Part shown: piece by piece, positions 17,149 to 27,088 of the stretch | Position numbering within the stretch: the stretch's first letter is position 1 | Layout: each line of letters begins with the position of its first letter | Notes under the pieces: generated by a model | Told to the model about the DNA's origin: nothing | Databases searched by the model: none | The model's input: only the letters and a program-made list of their open reading frames with translations | Position numbers and translations under genes: made by a program | Origin: Bacteroidota bacterium | Lineage (GTDB): Bacteria > Bacteroidota > Bacteroidia > B-17B0 > Aurantibacillaceae | Reading direction: 5' to 3' | Assembly (NCBI GenBank): GCA_016185125.1 | Contig: JACPOC010000041.1 | Span: 62,001 to 126,000, forward strand | Length of the DNA stretch: 64,000 nt

Positions 17149-18399
17149 TTAATCAGTAATAACAGGGTAAGACGATTCCAAGATCTTTGAAATTTTTTTT
17201 GCCACCTCTTTTATTTCATATTGACTTATATTGTAAGATGAATTTAATTTGAAATCTCCTTTGTTATATAATTCAAGCATCTTAGAATCAAAAGAATTTT
17301 CCTCCACATGAATCCCTAACATATTATTCTCTAAAAACTGAGAGGCTACTCCTTTTTCCGAGAAGAGGATGATGGGTGTTTTGCTATATAGGATCTCGTA
17401 AAATTTAGTTGAAATATTATTTTTACCATACTCCGGGGTAAGAATGAGTACATAATCGTATTCATTAAATTTCTTAAATAATTCACTTACCGTTAACTGC
17501 GGCAGTGTTCGTACGTTGGTGGCCTCATATTTGTCAAAATACGGCTGATGATTACTTTTGTCAGTGTATATATCAAATGTGAACTTGTCTTTATGTTGTG
17601 ATAGAAATCTGGCGGTAATGTCCAAAAGCTTTTCGATATTCTGATAAATATTGCCATAGTACATCAATCGCACTTTATTTGACTTTATTTTAAGCGGAGC
17701 TGATAATTCGGCAGCATCATAAAAATGAGGTATTTCAATAATTTTGTCTTTGTATTCAGGGTAATTAGTTTGTAAATATTTTATCATTTCAGAATTAGGC
17801 GCTGTAATTACATCCGAATTTTTTATGGTATTTCTTTCCAGTTCCTTTTCATAAGCCATTCGTTTTTTATCAAGCTGAGGATATCCCCAATTAGGGCCCC
17901 AGGTCCATGGGTCGCGAAAATCATTAATAAGGAATAAATTCTTAAATCTTTTTTTTAATAAGGTGGAATAATACATTACACCAAATGGCCCACCGGTACA
18001 TATTACATGTTTGATATTGTACCTTAAAATTATTTCCGACGCTTTATTAAGCATTGGCTTTTTCCAAAATTTAGTACGATCATAAATAGAACCCTTTATA
18101 AAAAAAGGCAAAAGAAATGCGAACATTCTGTATTGAACTTTCTGAAATATAGTATGATCATAATCAACAAACACTTTGGGATAAAATGCATTTAGCGTAT
18201 ACCTAACAATATGTTTATTATTTTTAATCGTTTCATACCAAAGCGATACTTTCTTAAAAGGATTTTTAGCGCATATAACGTGAACGGTATATCCTAACTT
18301 TGTTAATTCATCGGCATGGCGTGCCCAACGACGCCCGCCAATTCCATAATAAGGAGGGAAAACATATGAAATGAGAAGAATATGAATTCGTTGATCCAT
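17149..18399 (-). CDS. GT4-like glycosyltransferase
   Basis: This 416-residue protein opens with ILLISYVFPPYYGIGGRRWA, a start typical of GT4 enzymes of the Bacteroidota. It contains VICTGGPFGVMYY, ENDVITAPNSEM-like residues near 190-200, and a C-terminal donor site with KFNEYDYVLILTPEYGKNNI and TKFYEILYSKTPIILFSEKG. It resembles the enzyme encoded at 22689-23951 over its whole length, including FPP, GGRRWA and CTGGPFG/VTGGPFH. The two look like paralogues with different acceptors. The gene abuts the stop of the fused GT-amidotransferase gene. Confidence 0.85.
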   Translation of the reverse strand: MDQRIHILLISYVFPPYYGIGGRRWARHADELTKLGYTVHVICAKNPFKKVSLWYETIKNNKHIVRYTLNAFYPKVFVDYDHTIFQKVQYRMFAFLLPFFIKGSIYDRTKFWKKPMLNKASEIILRYNIKHVICTGGPFGVMYYSTLLKKRFKNLFLINDFRDPWTWGPNWGYPQLDKKRMAYEKELERNTIKNSDVITAPNSEMIKYLQTNYPEYKDKIIEIPHFYDAAELSAPLKIKSNKVRLMYYGNIYQNIEKLLDITARFLSQHKDKFTFDIYTDKSNHQPYFDKYEATNVRTLPQLTVSELFKKFNEYDYVLILTPEYGKNNISTKFYEILYSKTPIILFSEKGVASQFLENNMLGIHVEENSFDSKMLELYNKGDFKLNSSYNISQYEIKEVAKKISKILESSYPVITD

Positions 18400-20403
18400 C
18401 TACTTAAACCGTAGTTTCAATATATTAAGCAAATTAAAATATTTTCCCCACAATTTCTTTTCTGTTTTAAATTCGTCATGAGTTCGCTTCGGCAGTTTCA
18501 TTATCTTATCAAATTCCTCTTCTTTCAACTCCCACTTTTTTAAGACATATTCTTTTTCCACGCGAAACTCCTGTTCATTATATAAGGGCTTTTGTAATTC
18601 ATTCAAAGCTTCTTTTTTAGAAATTTGTTTGCTGCAGATAAGATTAGACAAATGTGCTTTACGTTTATCCACACCAAACCTCACCGGTAAAATGTAAGCC
18701 TGATAAAATTTGGTAAATACCGATTCGTAATGCTTTCCTCCATAATCACGCCAGGAAAGCTTTTCACTGATCAGTTTTTTGGCTTCCTCTTTGTTATATT
18801 CAATATAATTTAAAACTTGTATTGATTCCAGTTTAAGAAACCAGTAATAAATTAATTTTTGTTTAAACGTTAAATGAGGAAAAGTATTAATTTTTTTTCC
18901 TTTGCCAAATTTTTTATAAATATCACGGATGTTTTCCCAATCACTTTTATCAAAAACCCAGCTTTTGGGCATTATTGCTTCCGTGGCAAAGTTAAATCCG
19001 TTAAGCGTAAATCTGATTTTATGTTTAGCTGCTATTTCGTAGATAGTGGCCATAATCGCATGATCAGTTAGAGCTTCCATATCTATTACTCCCGCGCGTA
19101 AATAAGCAAGCTGAAGCTCCTTAAACTCTTCCCAGTTAATAACATGGGTGTTTAAGGCAAGGCCAAGTTTTTCGCAGATGTTTCGGATATTGGCAGTTGC
19201 AAGTTCGCTGTTCCATCCGTTATCGAAATGCACCACTAACGGTCTCAGTCCATTCTCTTTTGCCCAGTAAGAAAGAAATGTGCTATCAACGCCTCCGCTG
19301 ACACCGAGTATACAATCGAATTCTTTTCCATGACCTTCCTTTTTTATTTCGGCTATTTTAGCAGTAATCCACTTGGTTCTTTCAGCAACCGTGCCAAGGT
19401 TGGACGTAACGCTCTCGTAATAGTTACAATAACTGCATAACCCGGCAATATCAAAAGTAATTACCGATGTATCTAGTGTAGTTAGTAAGCACCGTGTACA
19501 TTCCTGATATTCTGTCGGTATTTTAACTACCTCACTTCTTACTGAAATCCCACCTTTATAAATATTATGCCTAATTAACCTATCCCTTATAAACTTTACT
19601 CTATTGAAGAGCCAATACAATGCAGGTCTTTTGGGTCGGTGAGCCTCGAAAACATCATGTACTTTTTTTATCCCATCAAACCCAAAAAAGGAAGAATGCA
19701 AAGAAATCCAGGGTCCATAACTATTTAAATAAGCTAAATGGTTGTTCCAATTTATATGATCATTATTATCCAATCCACTGCTGGTGATAGAATACGGACT
19801 CAGAATTCTGTAATAAAGCGGAGTAAGTTTTGGACTTTTGAATACTTTTTTATCTGCATAATAACTGTGCCAAAAAGCGTCGTGATCCTGGAGAAATAAA
19901 ACTTCGTTGTGAGGTCCACAGGGCTTAATGGCATGCACGTATTTATGAATAGCTGTGTTTGCGATCCAAGCATTTTTTCGGTAAGAGATCTTTAGATAAA
20001 CAGGATCGATACAGACATGAAATTCATCGTAATACAGATCATATCTTTCCGATAAATTTTCTATCTTGCTTAAATACTGCGGACATATAATATCATCCGC
20101 ATCAAGCCGAATTATATATTCAGGAGTCAGTTCAGGGTGAGATGATATGTAATCCAGAGCTATTTTAAGTTTATCTGTTTTAGGGAGATCGTCTGCCTCA
20201 ACATATACCAAGTGTTCGTTTTCTATATCCGAAACTTTTATTTTTTCGCCTAAAATAATAGCTCGCCAGTTTTTACATTTTTGGTTTAACAGAGATTGTA
20301 TCGTGTTGTGATATAATGCTTCTCTTAAAGAATTGCGCAAACGCACAGGCATACGCGGCACTATGAAGAGAAAAGTGTTTTTTATCTCGCCCTTATTTTG
20401 CAT
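18400..20403 (-). CDS. fusion of a glycosyltransferase domain with an N-acetyl-sugar amidotransferase
   Basis: This protein is 667 residues. Residues 1-285 form a GT-A-like domain with the acceptor/donor site IIRLDADDIICPQY at 98-110 (Asp101, Asp103, Asp104) and DHDAFWHSYY later. Residues 300-640 are an N-acetyl-sugar amidotransferase of the WbpG/PseA type. That part has four zinc-ligand-like cysteines (302, 305, 323, 326), the ATP-pyrophosphatase loop SGGVDS at 369-374, and the family stretch GGKHYESVFTKFYQAYILP. It would turn an N-acetyl group into an acetamidino group using ammonia from HisH/HisF. The fusion to a transferase is unusual and suggests that amidination and transfer of the same residue are coupled. 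Confidence 0.85.
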   Translation of the reverse strand: MQNKGEIKNTFLFIVPRMPVRLRNSLREALYHNTIQSLLNQKCKNWRAIILGEKIKVSDIENEHLVYVEADDLPKTDKLKIALDYISSHPELTPEYIIRLDADDIICPQYLSKIENLSERYDLYYDEFHVCIDPVYLKISYRKNAWIANTAIHKYVHAIKPCGPHNEVLFLQDHDAFWHSYYADKKVFKSPKLTPLYYRILSPYSITSSGLDNNDHINWNNHLAYLNSYGPWISLHSSFFGFDGIKKVHDVFEAHRPKRPALYWLFNRVKFIRDRLIRHNIYKGGISVRSEVVKIPTEYQECTRCLLTTLDTSVITFDIAGLCSYCNYYESVTSNLGTVAERTKWITAKIAEIKKEGHGKEFDCILGVSGGVDSTFLSYWAKENGLRPLVVHFDNGWNSELATANIRNICEKLGLALNTHVINWEEFKELQLAYLRAGVIDMEALTDHAIMATIYEIAAKHKIRFTLNGFNFATEAIMPKSWVFDKSDWENIRDIYKKFGKGKKINTFPHLTFKQKLIYYWFLKLESIQVLNYIEYNKEEAKKLISEKLSWRDYGGKHYESVFTKFYQAYILPVRFGVDKRKAHLSNLICSKQISKKEALNELQKPLYNEQEFRVEKEYVLKKWELKEEEFDKIMKLPKRTHDEFKTEKKLWGKYFNLLNILKLRFK

Positions 20404-21475
20404 ATGCAGGAAATAATTTTCTTATAAAAGTCTTTCTATAATCCATTGCTGGTTTTTCTATGAAAAGATGAAGTAAAAGTGAAATTGCGATAATTATAAA
20501 TAATGCCATAAATGTTTGACCTGCCCAAGACAAGGTTAGTGGGGGTGAGCTTACCATGAATTTAAAAATATCATAATGGATAAGGTAGATGCCATACGTT
20601 AGAACAGATAATAAAGTAATTGTTTTAACAATGAAGCTTTTCTTATTAAGCAGGTTAATCTTGCATTGCTCTAACCAAATGATGATAAATCCAAAGGCGA
20701 AACTGAAAAATGTAAAACTTATGGATTGAAAAACATTTTTTATTAATCCTTCTGCAACAGAAGCTTCTAATAGAACATATTTTCTATATATGATTAAAGC
20801 TATTGAAAATAAGATTATTGAGAATATAAAAGACCAAAGTCCTGCGAGCTTAATATACAAAGCATTATAATGCACTTTGAAAACACTGAATAAAACCCCT
20901 GTTAATAAAGCATCAAAACGCAGTGGTATGGATTTCCTCACATTCAGGTCAAAATTTAATGTATAATTGGAAATATAATAATAGCGAGCCGTTAGAATTA
21001 TAATTATTAATAAGGCGATGAAAAAAACCGATTTTAAATGTAACCAGCGAATATTAACGATAAAAACTAATGGAATCAAAATATAAAACCATTCTTCAAT
21101 GGCAAGGCTCCACGATACAGTAAAAAATGTAAGGTCAGAATTCTGCTGAATAAAAAGATAATGTTTTGGATGGAACGAGCGGGAAATAAAAAAATCTTTT
21201 GTAATAAGTACTAAATAATAAAGAGGAAATGTTCTTAGCCATCGGTTAATATAAAATTCGCCGCAACTTTGTAGTGTAATCTTTGTTTGAAATTCTTTTA
21301 AAATGATTTGCCCAATTAAAAAGCCACTCAAAACAAAAAAAATTTCAACCCCTAAAAAACCAAGATTAATCCCAAACACAAATATAATTCCGGAGTGCGC
21401 GAGTAAAACCAATAAAATTGCCACACTCCTGGCAATGTCTAATCCGAAATTTCTGTTATAATAAGTAGCTAACAT
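20393..21475 (-). CDS. acyltransferase family 3 (OafA-like) membrane protein
   Basis: This 360-residue protein has about ten membrane segments and the family start FGLDIARSVAILLVLLAHSG, with the conserved Arg and His, then VEIFFVLSGFLIGQIIL and later VSWSLAIEEWFYILIPLVF. It is paralogous to the acyltransferase at 11644-12711. It should O-acylate a surface glycan at the cytoplasmic membrane. Its stop region overlaps the fused GT-amidotransferase gene by 11 bases, and its start overlaps the glycosyltransferase gene at 21475 by one base, so all are probably co-translated. Confidence 0.9.
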   Translation of the reverse strand: MLATYYNRNFGLDIARSVAILLVLLAHSGIIFVFGINLGFLGVEIFFVLSGFLIGQIILKEFQTKITLQSCGEFYINRWLRTFPLYYLVLITKDFFISRSFHPKHYLFIQQNSDLTFFTVSWSLAIEEWFYILIPLVFIVNIRWLHLKSVFFIALLIIIILTARYYYISNYTLNFDLNVRKSIPLRFDALLTGVLFSVFKVHYNALYIKLAGLWSFIFSIILFSIALIIYRKYVLLEASVAEGLIKNVFQSISFTFFSFAFGFIIIWLEQCKINLLNKKSFIVKTITLLSVLTYGIYLIHYDIFKFMVSSPPLTLSWAGQTFMALFIIIAISLLLHLFIEKPAMDYRKTFIRKLFPAYAK

Positions 21476-22689
21476 TAATGATGTAATAATTCATCTTGAA
21501 TAAAACGGGGATAAACCGCCCCTGCAAAAAAATTTAATTTCCAAAAGTTTTTTATTCCTTCACGAAATGTGTGCTCTTTAAAATGATATTGTTTATAATC
21601 ATTAAAATATTTAGAAACCTCTTCAGGCCTGAAGTCTATTGGCAAAAGTACTCCTGTTTCTTTTTTTACTATCTCCGCCGTTCCTCCGGCCTCAGTAGCA
21701 ATAATTGGAATGCCAAAACTGCAAGCTTCAATAATTGTAAATGGTAATCCCTCAGAGTCTGATACATTTATGAAAAAATCAACCGGCTGACTTACGTAAA
21801 AGTCAAACAATTCACTCTGTGTTACTTTGCCTTTAAAATCGTAGGTTATATTTTCAGGTAACCTTAATGCGTATTTTTTTATGATGTCCTTTAAATAACC
21901 ATCTCCAAAGTGTATCCATTTCACCTTAACAGTTACATTTTTTAAAATGTCAATTATTAGGTTCAAACGTTTTAATGGTATGATGTTAGAGCAAGACACC
22001 AGCGTTATAAGTTCTTCATTTGGGAGGTGAGGGTTTGTGCCATGCTCAGCGGATCCTAAATAAGAAGTTGCGGCTTTATGTGACGTGGTATATGTTTTCT
22101 TAAAGTAGTCAAGACTTTTTTTTGAAACCGTTAAAATTTTGTCAGCATATTTATGGCACGTGTGTTGAAACGCAATGTAATGGTGCGGCCAGCGTTCCAA
22201 TATTAAATCATATCCGTGTACTCGAAAAAGAAAGCCGTTAATTTTGTTTTGCTTCTTGAGCACGCTTAATGTCAATGCGTGATTATTTAACCAAAATGAG
22301 TAAAAAACAGCATCGCGTTTAAATTCAGGGAGCTTCGAAATTACATCCGCGCAAATAAATGAATTAAGCAGTAAACTGTTGTATGCGCGTAAATTCGAAA
22401 GAAAAAATTTGCCGGAAGAACAACGCTTGAATTCACTTGCCAGAATACTGCTAATTGAAATAAGATGTTTTAGAAAATATGATCTTTTATTTTTTCCTTT
22501 CAGCAAGTCATCCAGAGAATATAATAAAACATGAGCAGGAAGACCGGTAGGTTTCTTACCGTTGGCACTGCTAATAATAACAATCTTTCCGAACGCCTCG
22601 CTAAGATATGGAAATTCATTTTGAATAAATGTTTCTCCATCCTCATGCGGAAAAGCAATTGTAAATAAAAAAAGAGTTTTAGGAGGCAC
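21475..22689 (-). CDS. GT4 glycosyltransferase
   Basis: This protein (404 residues) starts LFLFTIAFPHEDGETFIQNE and has the GT4 C-terminal domain with SCSNIIPLKRLNLIIDIL, WIHFGDGYL, FKGKVTQSELFDFY, and the donor site VSDSEGLPFTIIEACSFGIP. FRVHGYDLILERWPHHYIAF lies in the acceptor half. It is paralogous to the protein at 27076-28335 (TINFPLGKEEVFLYDE, WLHFGDGELK, SSTEGIPVSIMEAISFGIPA). The retaining GT4 fold is clear, but the linkage is not. Confidence 0.9.
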   Translation of the reverse strand: MPPKTLFLFTIAFPHEDGETFIQNEFPYLSEAFGKIVIISSANGKKPTGLPAHVLLYSLDDLLKGKNKRSYFLKHLISISSILASEFKRCSSGKFFLSNLRAYNSLLLNSFICADVISKLPEFKRDAVFYSFWLNNHALTLSVLKKQNKINGFLFRVHGYDLILERWPHHYIAFQHTCHKYADKILTVSKKSLDYFKKTYTTSHKAATSYLGSAEHGTNPHLPNEELITLVSCSNIIPLKRLNLIIDILKNVTVKVKWIHFGDGYLKDIIKKYALRLPENITYDFKGKVTQSELFDFYVSQPVDFFINVSDSEGLPFTIIEACSFGIPIIATEAGGTAEIVKKETGVLLPIDFRPEEVSKYFNDYKQYHFKEHTFREGIKNFWKLNFFAGAVYPRFIQDELLHH

Positions 22690-23951
22690 TAAAGATATTT
22701 TTCAAGCTCTTGTGTAACACTTTTATATTCGTATCTTTCAATTTCAAATGTTGTGTCGGGAATATCTTTTTTTAGCTTATTCTGAACTAATTTATCTGCT
22801 AATTCCAACAAAGGAATATTAGCTGAATACCCTAATCTGTTTTTTGATAAGAATTCCGATACATCTCCTTCGAGTCCAAAATAAACAACGGGTCTTCTCA
22901 TAGCAATCAATTCATAAAACTTAGTGCTTTTAAAGTGTTGTTCATGTGATTCTCCGGCTCGTAATTGTAAGAGATAATCCGTACTCTGAAAAAGGCTGAA
23001 TAATTTTTCAGGTGAAACAGTTTGGTGATAGTGTACTACATTTTCTAGACCTGCCTTAAAGAATAAATTAGAATACGTTTTATCAAAAGTGTATAGGTCA
23101 ACTTTTACCTTTTTGCCTTTACTAATTAAACACTGAAGTAGCTCAATCAATCGGGTAATAGCAGGCTCCATATTTGAATATAAAATGCCACCATAGGCAA
23201 AAGTTAACGTGTCGGTTTCACTTTTGTTAGGCGCTTTAATAAATGGCATTTCTGAATTATCAAAAGCATGCGGCAATACTTTAATTTTATGGCTCAACGA
23301 AGGATATTTTTGCTTTAGAAAGTCAGAAATCCTATCGGCTGGTGTAAATACATGGTTTGCCATAGAAATACACAAGAATTCTTTTTTATCTTCCCTGCTT
23401 TTTTCAGCAGAAGTCATTTGGTTATAAGCTTCACCGCCCGTCCAAAAGTCTCGCAGATCAAGCAAGAAATTAAGGATAGTAAATTTGTTCTTTAGCTGCA
23501 TGGCACTGTAACACCAATGAAACGGGCCTCCTGTAACAATTATGGTTTCTATTTTAAATTCATGAATTAATTGTTCTGCTTTTTTTAGCAACACGTCTTC
23601 GTATTTTTCTGATATATCTTGTGTTGATTTTTGGGGAATTAATTTAGCACCGTACCAGCTTAAGCGATATTTAATTTTACCGGTGATCGTATCCGGACTT
23701 TTATTTACCTGATAAAAAGGGCGGTGTTCAATATAAGGTAATCGGAAAATGTTGGATTGGTACTTAAGTGTATCTTTTTCCCAGGGACAATTACCTTTAA
23801 AGGGAATATTTACCGAAAGAACATGAACATTGTAATTAATCAAGGATAAGTAATGACCGAATTTTGCCCATCTTCTTCCTCCAACTTTATTGCAAGGAGG
23901 AAAAAAATAAGAAAGAATAAGGATGTTTTTTTTATTTGAAGAACTCATCAA
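22689..23951 (-). CDS. GT4-like glycosyltransferase
   Basis: This 420-residue protein begins NILILSYFFPPCNKVGGRRW and includes IIVTGGPFHWCY, FTPADRISDFLKQKYPS and the donor-domain end YLLQLRAGESHEQHFKSTKF followed by YELIAMRRPVVYFG. It is related over its length to the enzyme at 17149-18399. It lies six bases from an N-acetyl-sugar amidotransferase gene, and the paralogous enzyme is also beside an amidotransferase gene. Each pair may therefore handle the same amidinated residue; this is an inference from context. Confidence 0.85.
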   Translation of the reverse strand: MMSSSNKKNILILSYFFPPCNKVGGRRWAKFGHYLSLINYNVHVLSVNIPFKGNCPWEKDTLKYQSNIFRLPYIEHRPFYQVNKSPDTITGKIKYRLSWYGAKLIPQKSTQDISEKYEDVLLKKAEQLIHEFKIETIIVTGGPFHWCYSAMQLKNKFTILNFLLDLRDFWTGGEAYNQMTSAEKSREDKKEFLCISMANHVFTPADRISDFLKQKYPSLSHKIKVLPHAFDNSEMPFIKAPNKSETDTLTFAYGGILYSNMEPAITRLIELLQCLISKGKKVKVDLYTFDKTYSNLFFKAGLENVVHYHQTVSPEKLFSLFQSTDYLLQLRAGESHEQHFKSTKFYELIAMRRPVVYFGLEGDVSEFLSKNRLGYSANIPLLELADKLVQNKLKKDIPDTTFEIERYEYKSVTQELEKYL

Positions 23952-23957
23952 TAATTA

Positions 23958-25121
23958 TCACCATCTTCCTGTTGCGGCAATATGTCTTAATTTTAACCTC
24001 ACCTTTACAGGTAATTTCATCAGGCGCAAATACGTTCTCCACATTAAGTCATTGGGGTTTTCTGTTGCGTAAAACTCATGCGGAACCGGAGCTGCAGAAA
24101 GTATTTCTTTAAATTCTTCCATTGAAAAATCTAATTTTTTAGCCACATAGTCCAAATCCTGTTGTTGCAATTCAATAGGATAGGGCTCCTTAGCGAGATC
24201 CTCTAACGCTTCCTGTTTTGTTGCCTGGCCACTGCAGATCAATGCGCTCCAGTGCGCTTTACGTTTATCTATTTTAAATTTTTTAGGCAATACATACCCT
24301 TGGTAAAATCTTGTAAAAATACTTTCATAATGTTTACCTCCGTAATCCTGCCAATTAAGTTCTTTTGCTATAAAAGCTTTTACGTCTTTTTTTATGTAAG
24401 TGATGTAATTGAGCAATGGGGCTGTTTCAATGCCGGCAATTTTTTCGTAATAAAATATTTCTTTTCGGCCAAAGGTTGGAAAATCTTTTAATTTAAGTTT
24501 ACCAAATCGTGAATATATGTCTTTAAGGTTTTTATTATCAAATTTATTCGTCATGTTCCAACCTTTTGGCATGCCGAATTCTGTTGCGTAATTGTAACCA
24601 CTTAAAATGTACTTTATTCCTTTTTTAACAGCAATTTTATTAAGCACTGCAAAGATCAAATAATCTGTTGGCACCTCAATATCAACCACTCCGGATTTAA
24701 AATATGCTCTTTGAAGATCTTTGAATTCTTCCCAGTTAAAAACAAATGTTTCAAGATCGTAGTTTAATTTATTTACAATATTTTCAATATTTTTTACGGC
24801 CTGTTCACTGTTCCAGCCATTATCGAAATGCACAATTAAAGGACGAAGGCCTAAATCTTTCGCGAGCCACGCGAGATAAGAACTATCTACCCCGCCGCTT
24901 AGTCCAAGTATACAATCATACTTATTGTTTTTGCCTAATCGCTTGATTTTTGAAACAATGGTATTCAATTGTTTTCTTTTTTCCTCCTCCGGTATATTAA
25001 TGTGCTTTGCCGCAAGCTTATCGTACTTCTGGCAATAGCTGCAAAGACCTGCATCATTAAAAGTTATTCCTGAAATTTCAGAATCATAAACGCAGCGGGT
25101 ACACATTTGGTAAGAACTCAT
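23958..25121 (-). CDS. N-acetyl-sugar amidotransferase (WbpG/PseA type)
   Basis: This protein (387 residues) has the N-terminal cysteine pairs CTRC (7, 10) and CSYC (27, 30). The ATP-pyrophosphatase loop SGGVDS is at 75-80, with IVHFDNGWNS after it, and the family stretch GGKHYESIFTRFYQGYVLP is near 270. The family converts acetamido to acetamidino sugars. It needs ATP and ammonia from a HisH/HisF-type pair. It is closer to the amidotransferases at 31975 and 18400 (SGGVDS, FDNGWNSE) than to the one at 37276 (SGGKDS). It overlaps the AsnB-type gene by four bases. Confidence 0.88.
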   Translation of the reverse strand: MSSYQMCTRCVYDSEISGITFNDAGLCSYCQKYDKLAAKHINIPEEEKRKQLNTIVSKIKRLGKNNKYDCILGLSGGVDSSYLAWLAKDLGLRPLIVHFDNGWNSEQAVKNIENIVNKLNYDLETFVFNWEEFKDLQRAYFKSGVVDIEVPTDYLIFAVLNKIAVKKGIKYILSGYNYATEFGMPKGWNMTNKFDNKNLKDIYSRFGKLKLKDFPTFGRKEIFYYEKIAGIETAPLLNYITYIKKDVKAFIAKELNWQDYGGKHYESIFTRFYQGYVLPKKFKIDKRKAHWSALICSGQATKQEALEDLAKEPYPIELQQQDLDYVAKKLDFSMEEFKEILSAAPVPHEFYATENPNDLMWRTYLRLMKLPVKVRLKLRHIAATGRW

Positions 25122-27088
25122 GATAATATTAGGTGTGCATTTAAAACATTCCAGAACTGTTGGGCATCAGCGGGCTGCCAGTTTTTAGTTTGACATTTTT
25201 GTTCCGCAAACTTTTTCAACTCAGAACCGTTCCACAAATTATTCTGCAAAAATTTTTGTGAACTAACAGTATCCATCAAATATTGGTTCAGTTGATGATT
25301 GAACCAATCATGAATCGGCGCGCCCATTCCTATCTTTAATTTTCTTTTGCTTATTTTTTCGGGTAGAATTGTTTTCAGGGCATCCCTCATTATTCTTTTG
25401 GAATAGCCATGTCCAACTTTATATTCCATTGGCAGACTGAAAACAAAATTAACCAGATTATAATCCATAAAGGGCATTCTTATTTCAATACCGTGTTGCA
25501 TCGCAGCCCGGTCAAAGTCCCTCATATTGTATGGAATATTTCTATAATAAAAATCAATGGCCAGTTCTTTTTCAGCTATGTTATAAAAATTGAGATCAAT
25601 CGGTTTATCACTAAGTTGTTTAAGTTTTGCAACAGATGTTTTGCTGAGCGAAGAAAGTGAAAGATGATCTGATAATTGAAAAGTTTCAGAACCTTTTGTA
25701 AATACTTTTTTAATATGTTGTTTGAAGGAATATTTTATTTTTCCTAAGTGCGAATTTATAGAAAGAAGATCTTTTAATTGTACATACCTGTTATTTAATT
25801 TTACCATTTCCTCCTGCCTGAATTCAGAATGGAACATGTCAAGATATGTTTGTGAAAGGTCCTTTTCATAATCTTTATCCAATGACACAATGGCCTGCGT
25901 AATTGCCATTCCCACCAAAGACCGATAACCATACAGCATTTCATCCACTCCATGTCCGTCAAGACTCACAAGATATTTGTTATGTCTCATGCTTTTATAC
26001 ACATCACCCAGCACATTAATTGGCGTAGCGGTAATATCATTAAATAGGCGTGTTGAAGATTCTATGTTTCTTATAATGGAATCAAAATCTGTTTTTATAA
26101 ATTCTGCTTCGCCATTACAAAATTCCACTACTGCTTTAGCGTAATCTGTTTCATCCTGTTGAGTTCCTTCAAACGTGGCAACGAATCCTTTTATGTTTGT
26201 GTAGTCAACGCGCTCAGAGTTTAAATTTTGTTTCTTCAAATAATGAAGCATGGCATATACCGAACTGCTGTCAAGTCCGCCGCTTAAAGCTGTGGCAATA
26301 GGTACATCACTCCGGAGCCTGAGTTTTACCGCTTCTCTTGATAGTTTAAAAAACTCTTCTTTCGCTTCATCATAAGAGATTGAAATTGTTTTTTTAGGTA
26401 TTTCAAACCAGCGTTTTTGTTGAATGCTAGTAGTTTTATTTGTTATTTCTATAAAATGCCCGCCTAAAATCTGGTGCACCCCTTGCCAGATAGTGTGACC
26501 TGTGCCCTCGATTAACACCGGGTTATCGATCGCTCTTGATATCAAGTCTTCATCCTGTACCAGTTTAAAATCCTCAAGGTATTTAAATGCAACTGTTTCT
26601 GAAGCAAAGGCAAAGATATCATTCGGTTTAAAAATATAATATAATGGTTTTACGCCAAACCTGTCACGACATAGTAACAACTCTTTTGTATCGCAATTAT
26701 ATAATGCAATGGCCCACATTCCGTTAAATTTGTGAAAGCAGTCGCGCCCCCATTTTTGATAAGCGGCTAATATCACCTCCGTGTCTGTTTCAGTTTGAAA
26801 TCTAAAACCTTCTTTTTCCAGTTCTTTTCTGAGTTCAATAAAATTATATATTTCACCATTATAGGTTATTGCCAATCGCTTATCTGAACTGAACATGGGT
26901 TGCTTGCCGGCTACGCTGAGATCAAGAATAGAAAGCCTTCGATGTCCGAAAGCAACCGTATCATTATTAAGTAACTCATACCCCGAGCCGTCAGGCCCTC
27001 TATGATTAAGAGCATCTGTAAACTTTTGCAATTCTATCAGACTAATACCGGTCCCGTTTAAACTAACTATTCCTGCTATTCCGCACAT
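25118..27088 (-). CDS. asnB: asparagine synthase (glutamine-hydrolysing)-type amidotransferase
   Basis: This 656-residue protein has an N-terminal glutaminase domain with Cys2 as nucleophile (MCGIAGIVSL), then RGPDGSGYE and YNGEIYNF. A synthetase domain follows with the ATP loop SGGLDSS at 269-275 and a final part with KIGMGAPIHDWFNH. Both active sites are intact. Within surface-glycan loci this family amidates sugar carboxyl groups or other polymer acids, and a specialised role of this kind is inferred here. It overlaps its neighbours by four and 13 bases. Confidence 0.9.
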   Translation of the reverse strand: MCGIAGIVSLNGTGISLIELQKFTDALNHRGPDGSGYELLNNDTVAFGHRRLSILDLSVAGKQPMFSSDKRLAITYNGEIYNFIELRKELEKEGFRFQTETDTEVILAAYQKWGRDCFHKFNGMWAIALYNCDTKELLLCRDRFGVKPLYYIFKPNDIFAFASETVAFKYLEDFKLVQDEDLISRAIDNPVLIEGTGHTIWQGVHQILGGHFIEITNKTTSIQQKRWFEIPKKTISISYDEAKEEFFKLSREAVKLRLRSDVPIATALSGGLDSSSVYAMLHYLKKQNLNSERVDYTNIKGFVATFEGTQQDETDYAKAVVEFCNGEAEFIKTDFDSIIRNIESSTRLFNDITATPINVLGDVYKSMRHNKYLVSLDGHGVDEMLYGYRSLVGMAITQAIVSLDKDYEKDLSQTYLDMFHSEFRQEEMVKLNNRYVQLKDLLSINSHLGKIKYSFKQHIKKVFTKGSETFQLSDHLSLSSLSKTSVAKLKQLSDKPIDLNFYNIAEKELAIDFYYRNIPYNMRDFDRAAMQHGIEIRMPFMDYNLVNFVFSLPMEYKVGHGYSKRIMRDALKTILPEKISKRKLKIGMGAPIHDWFNHQLNQYLMDTVSSQKFLQNNLWNGSELKKFAEQKCQTKNWQPADAQQFWNVLNAHLILS

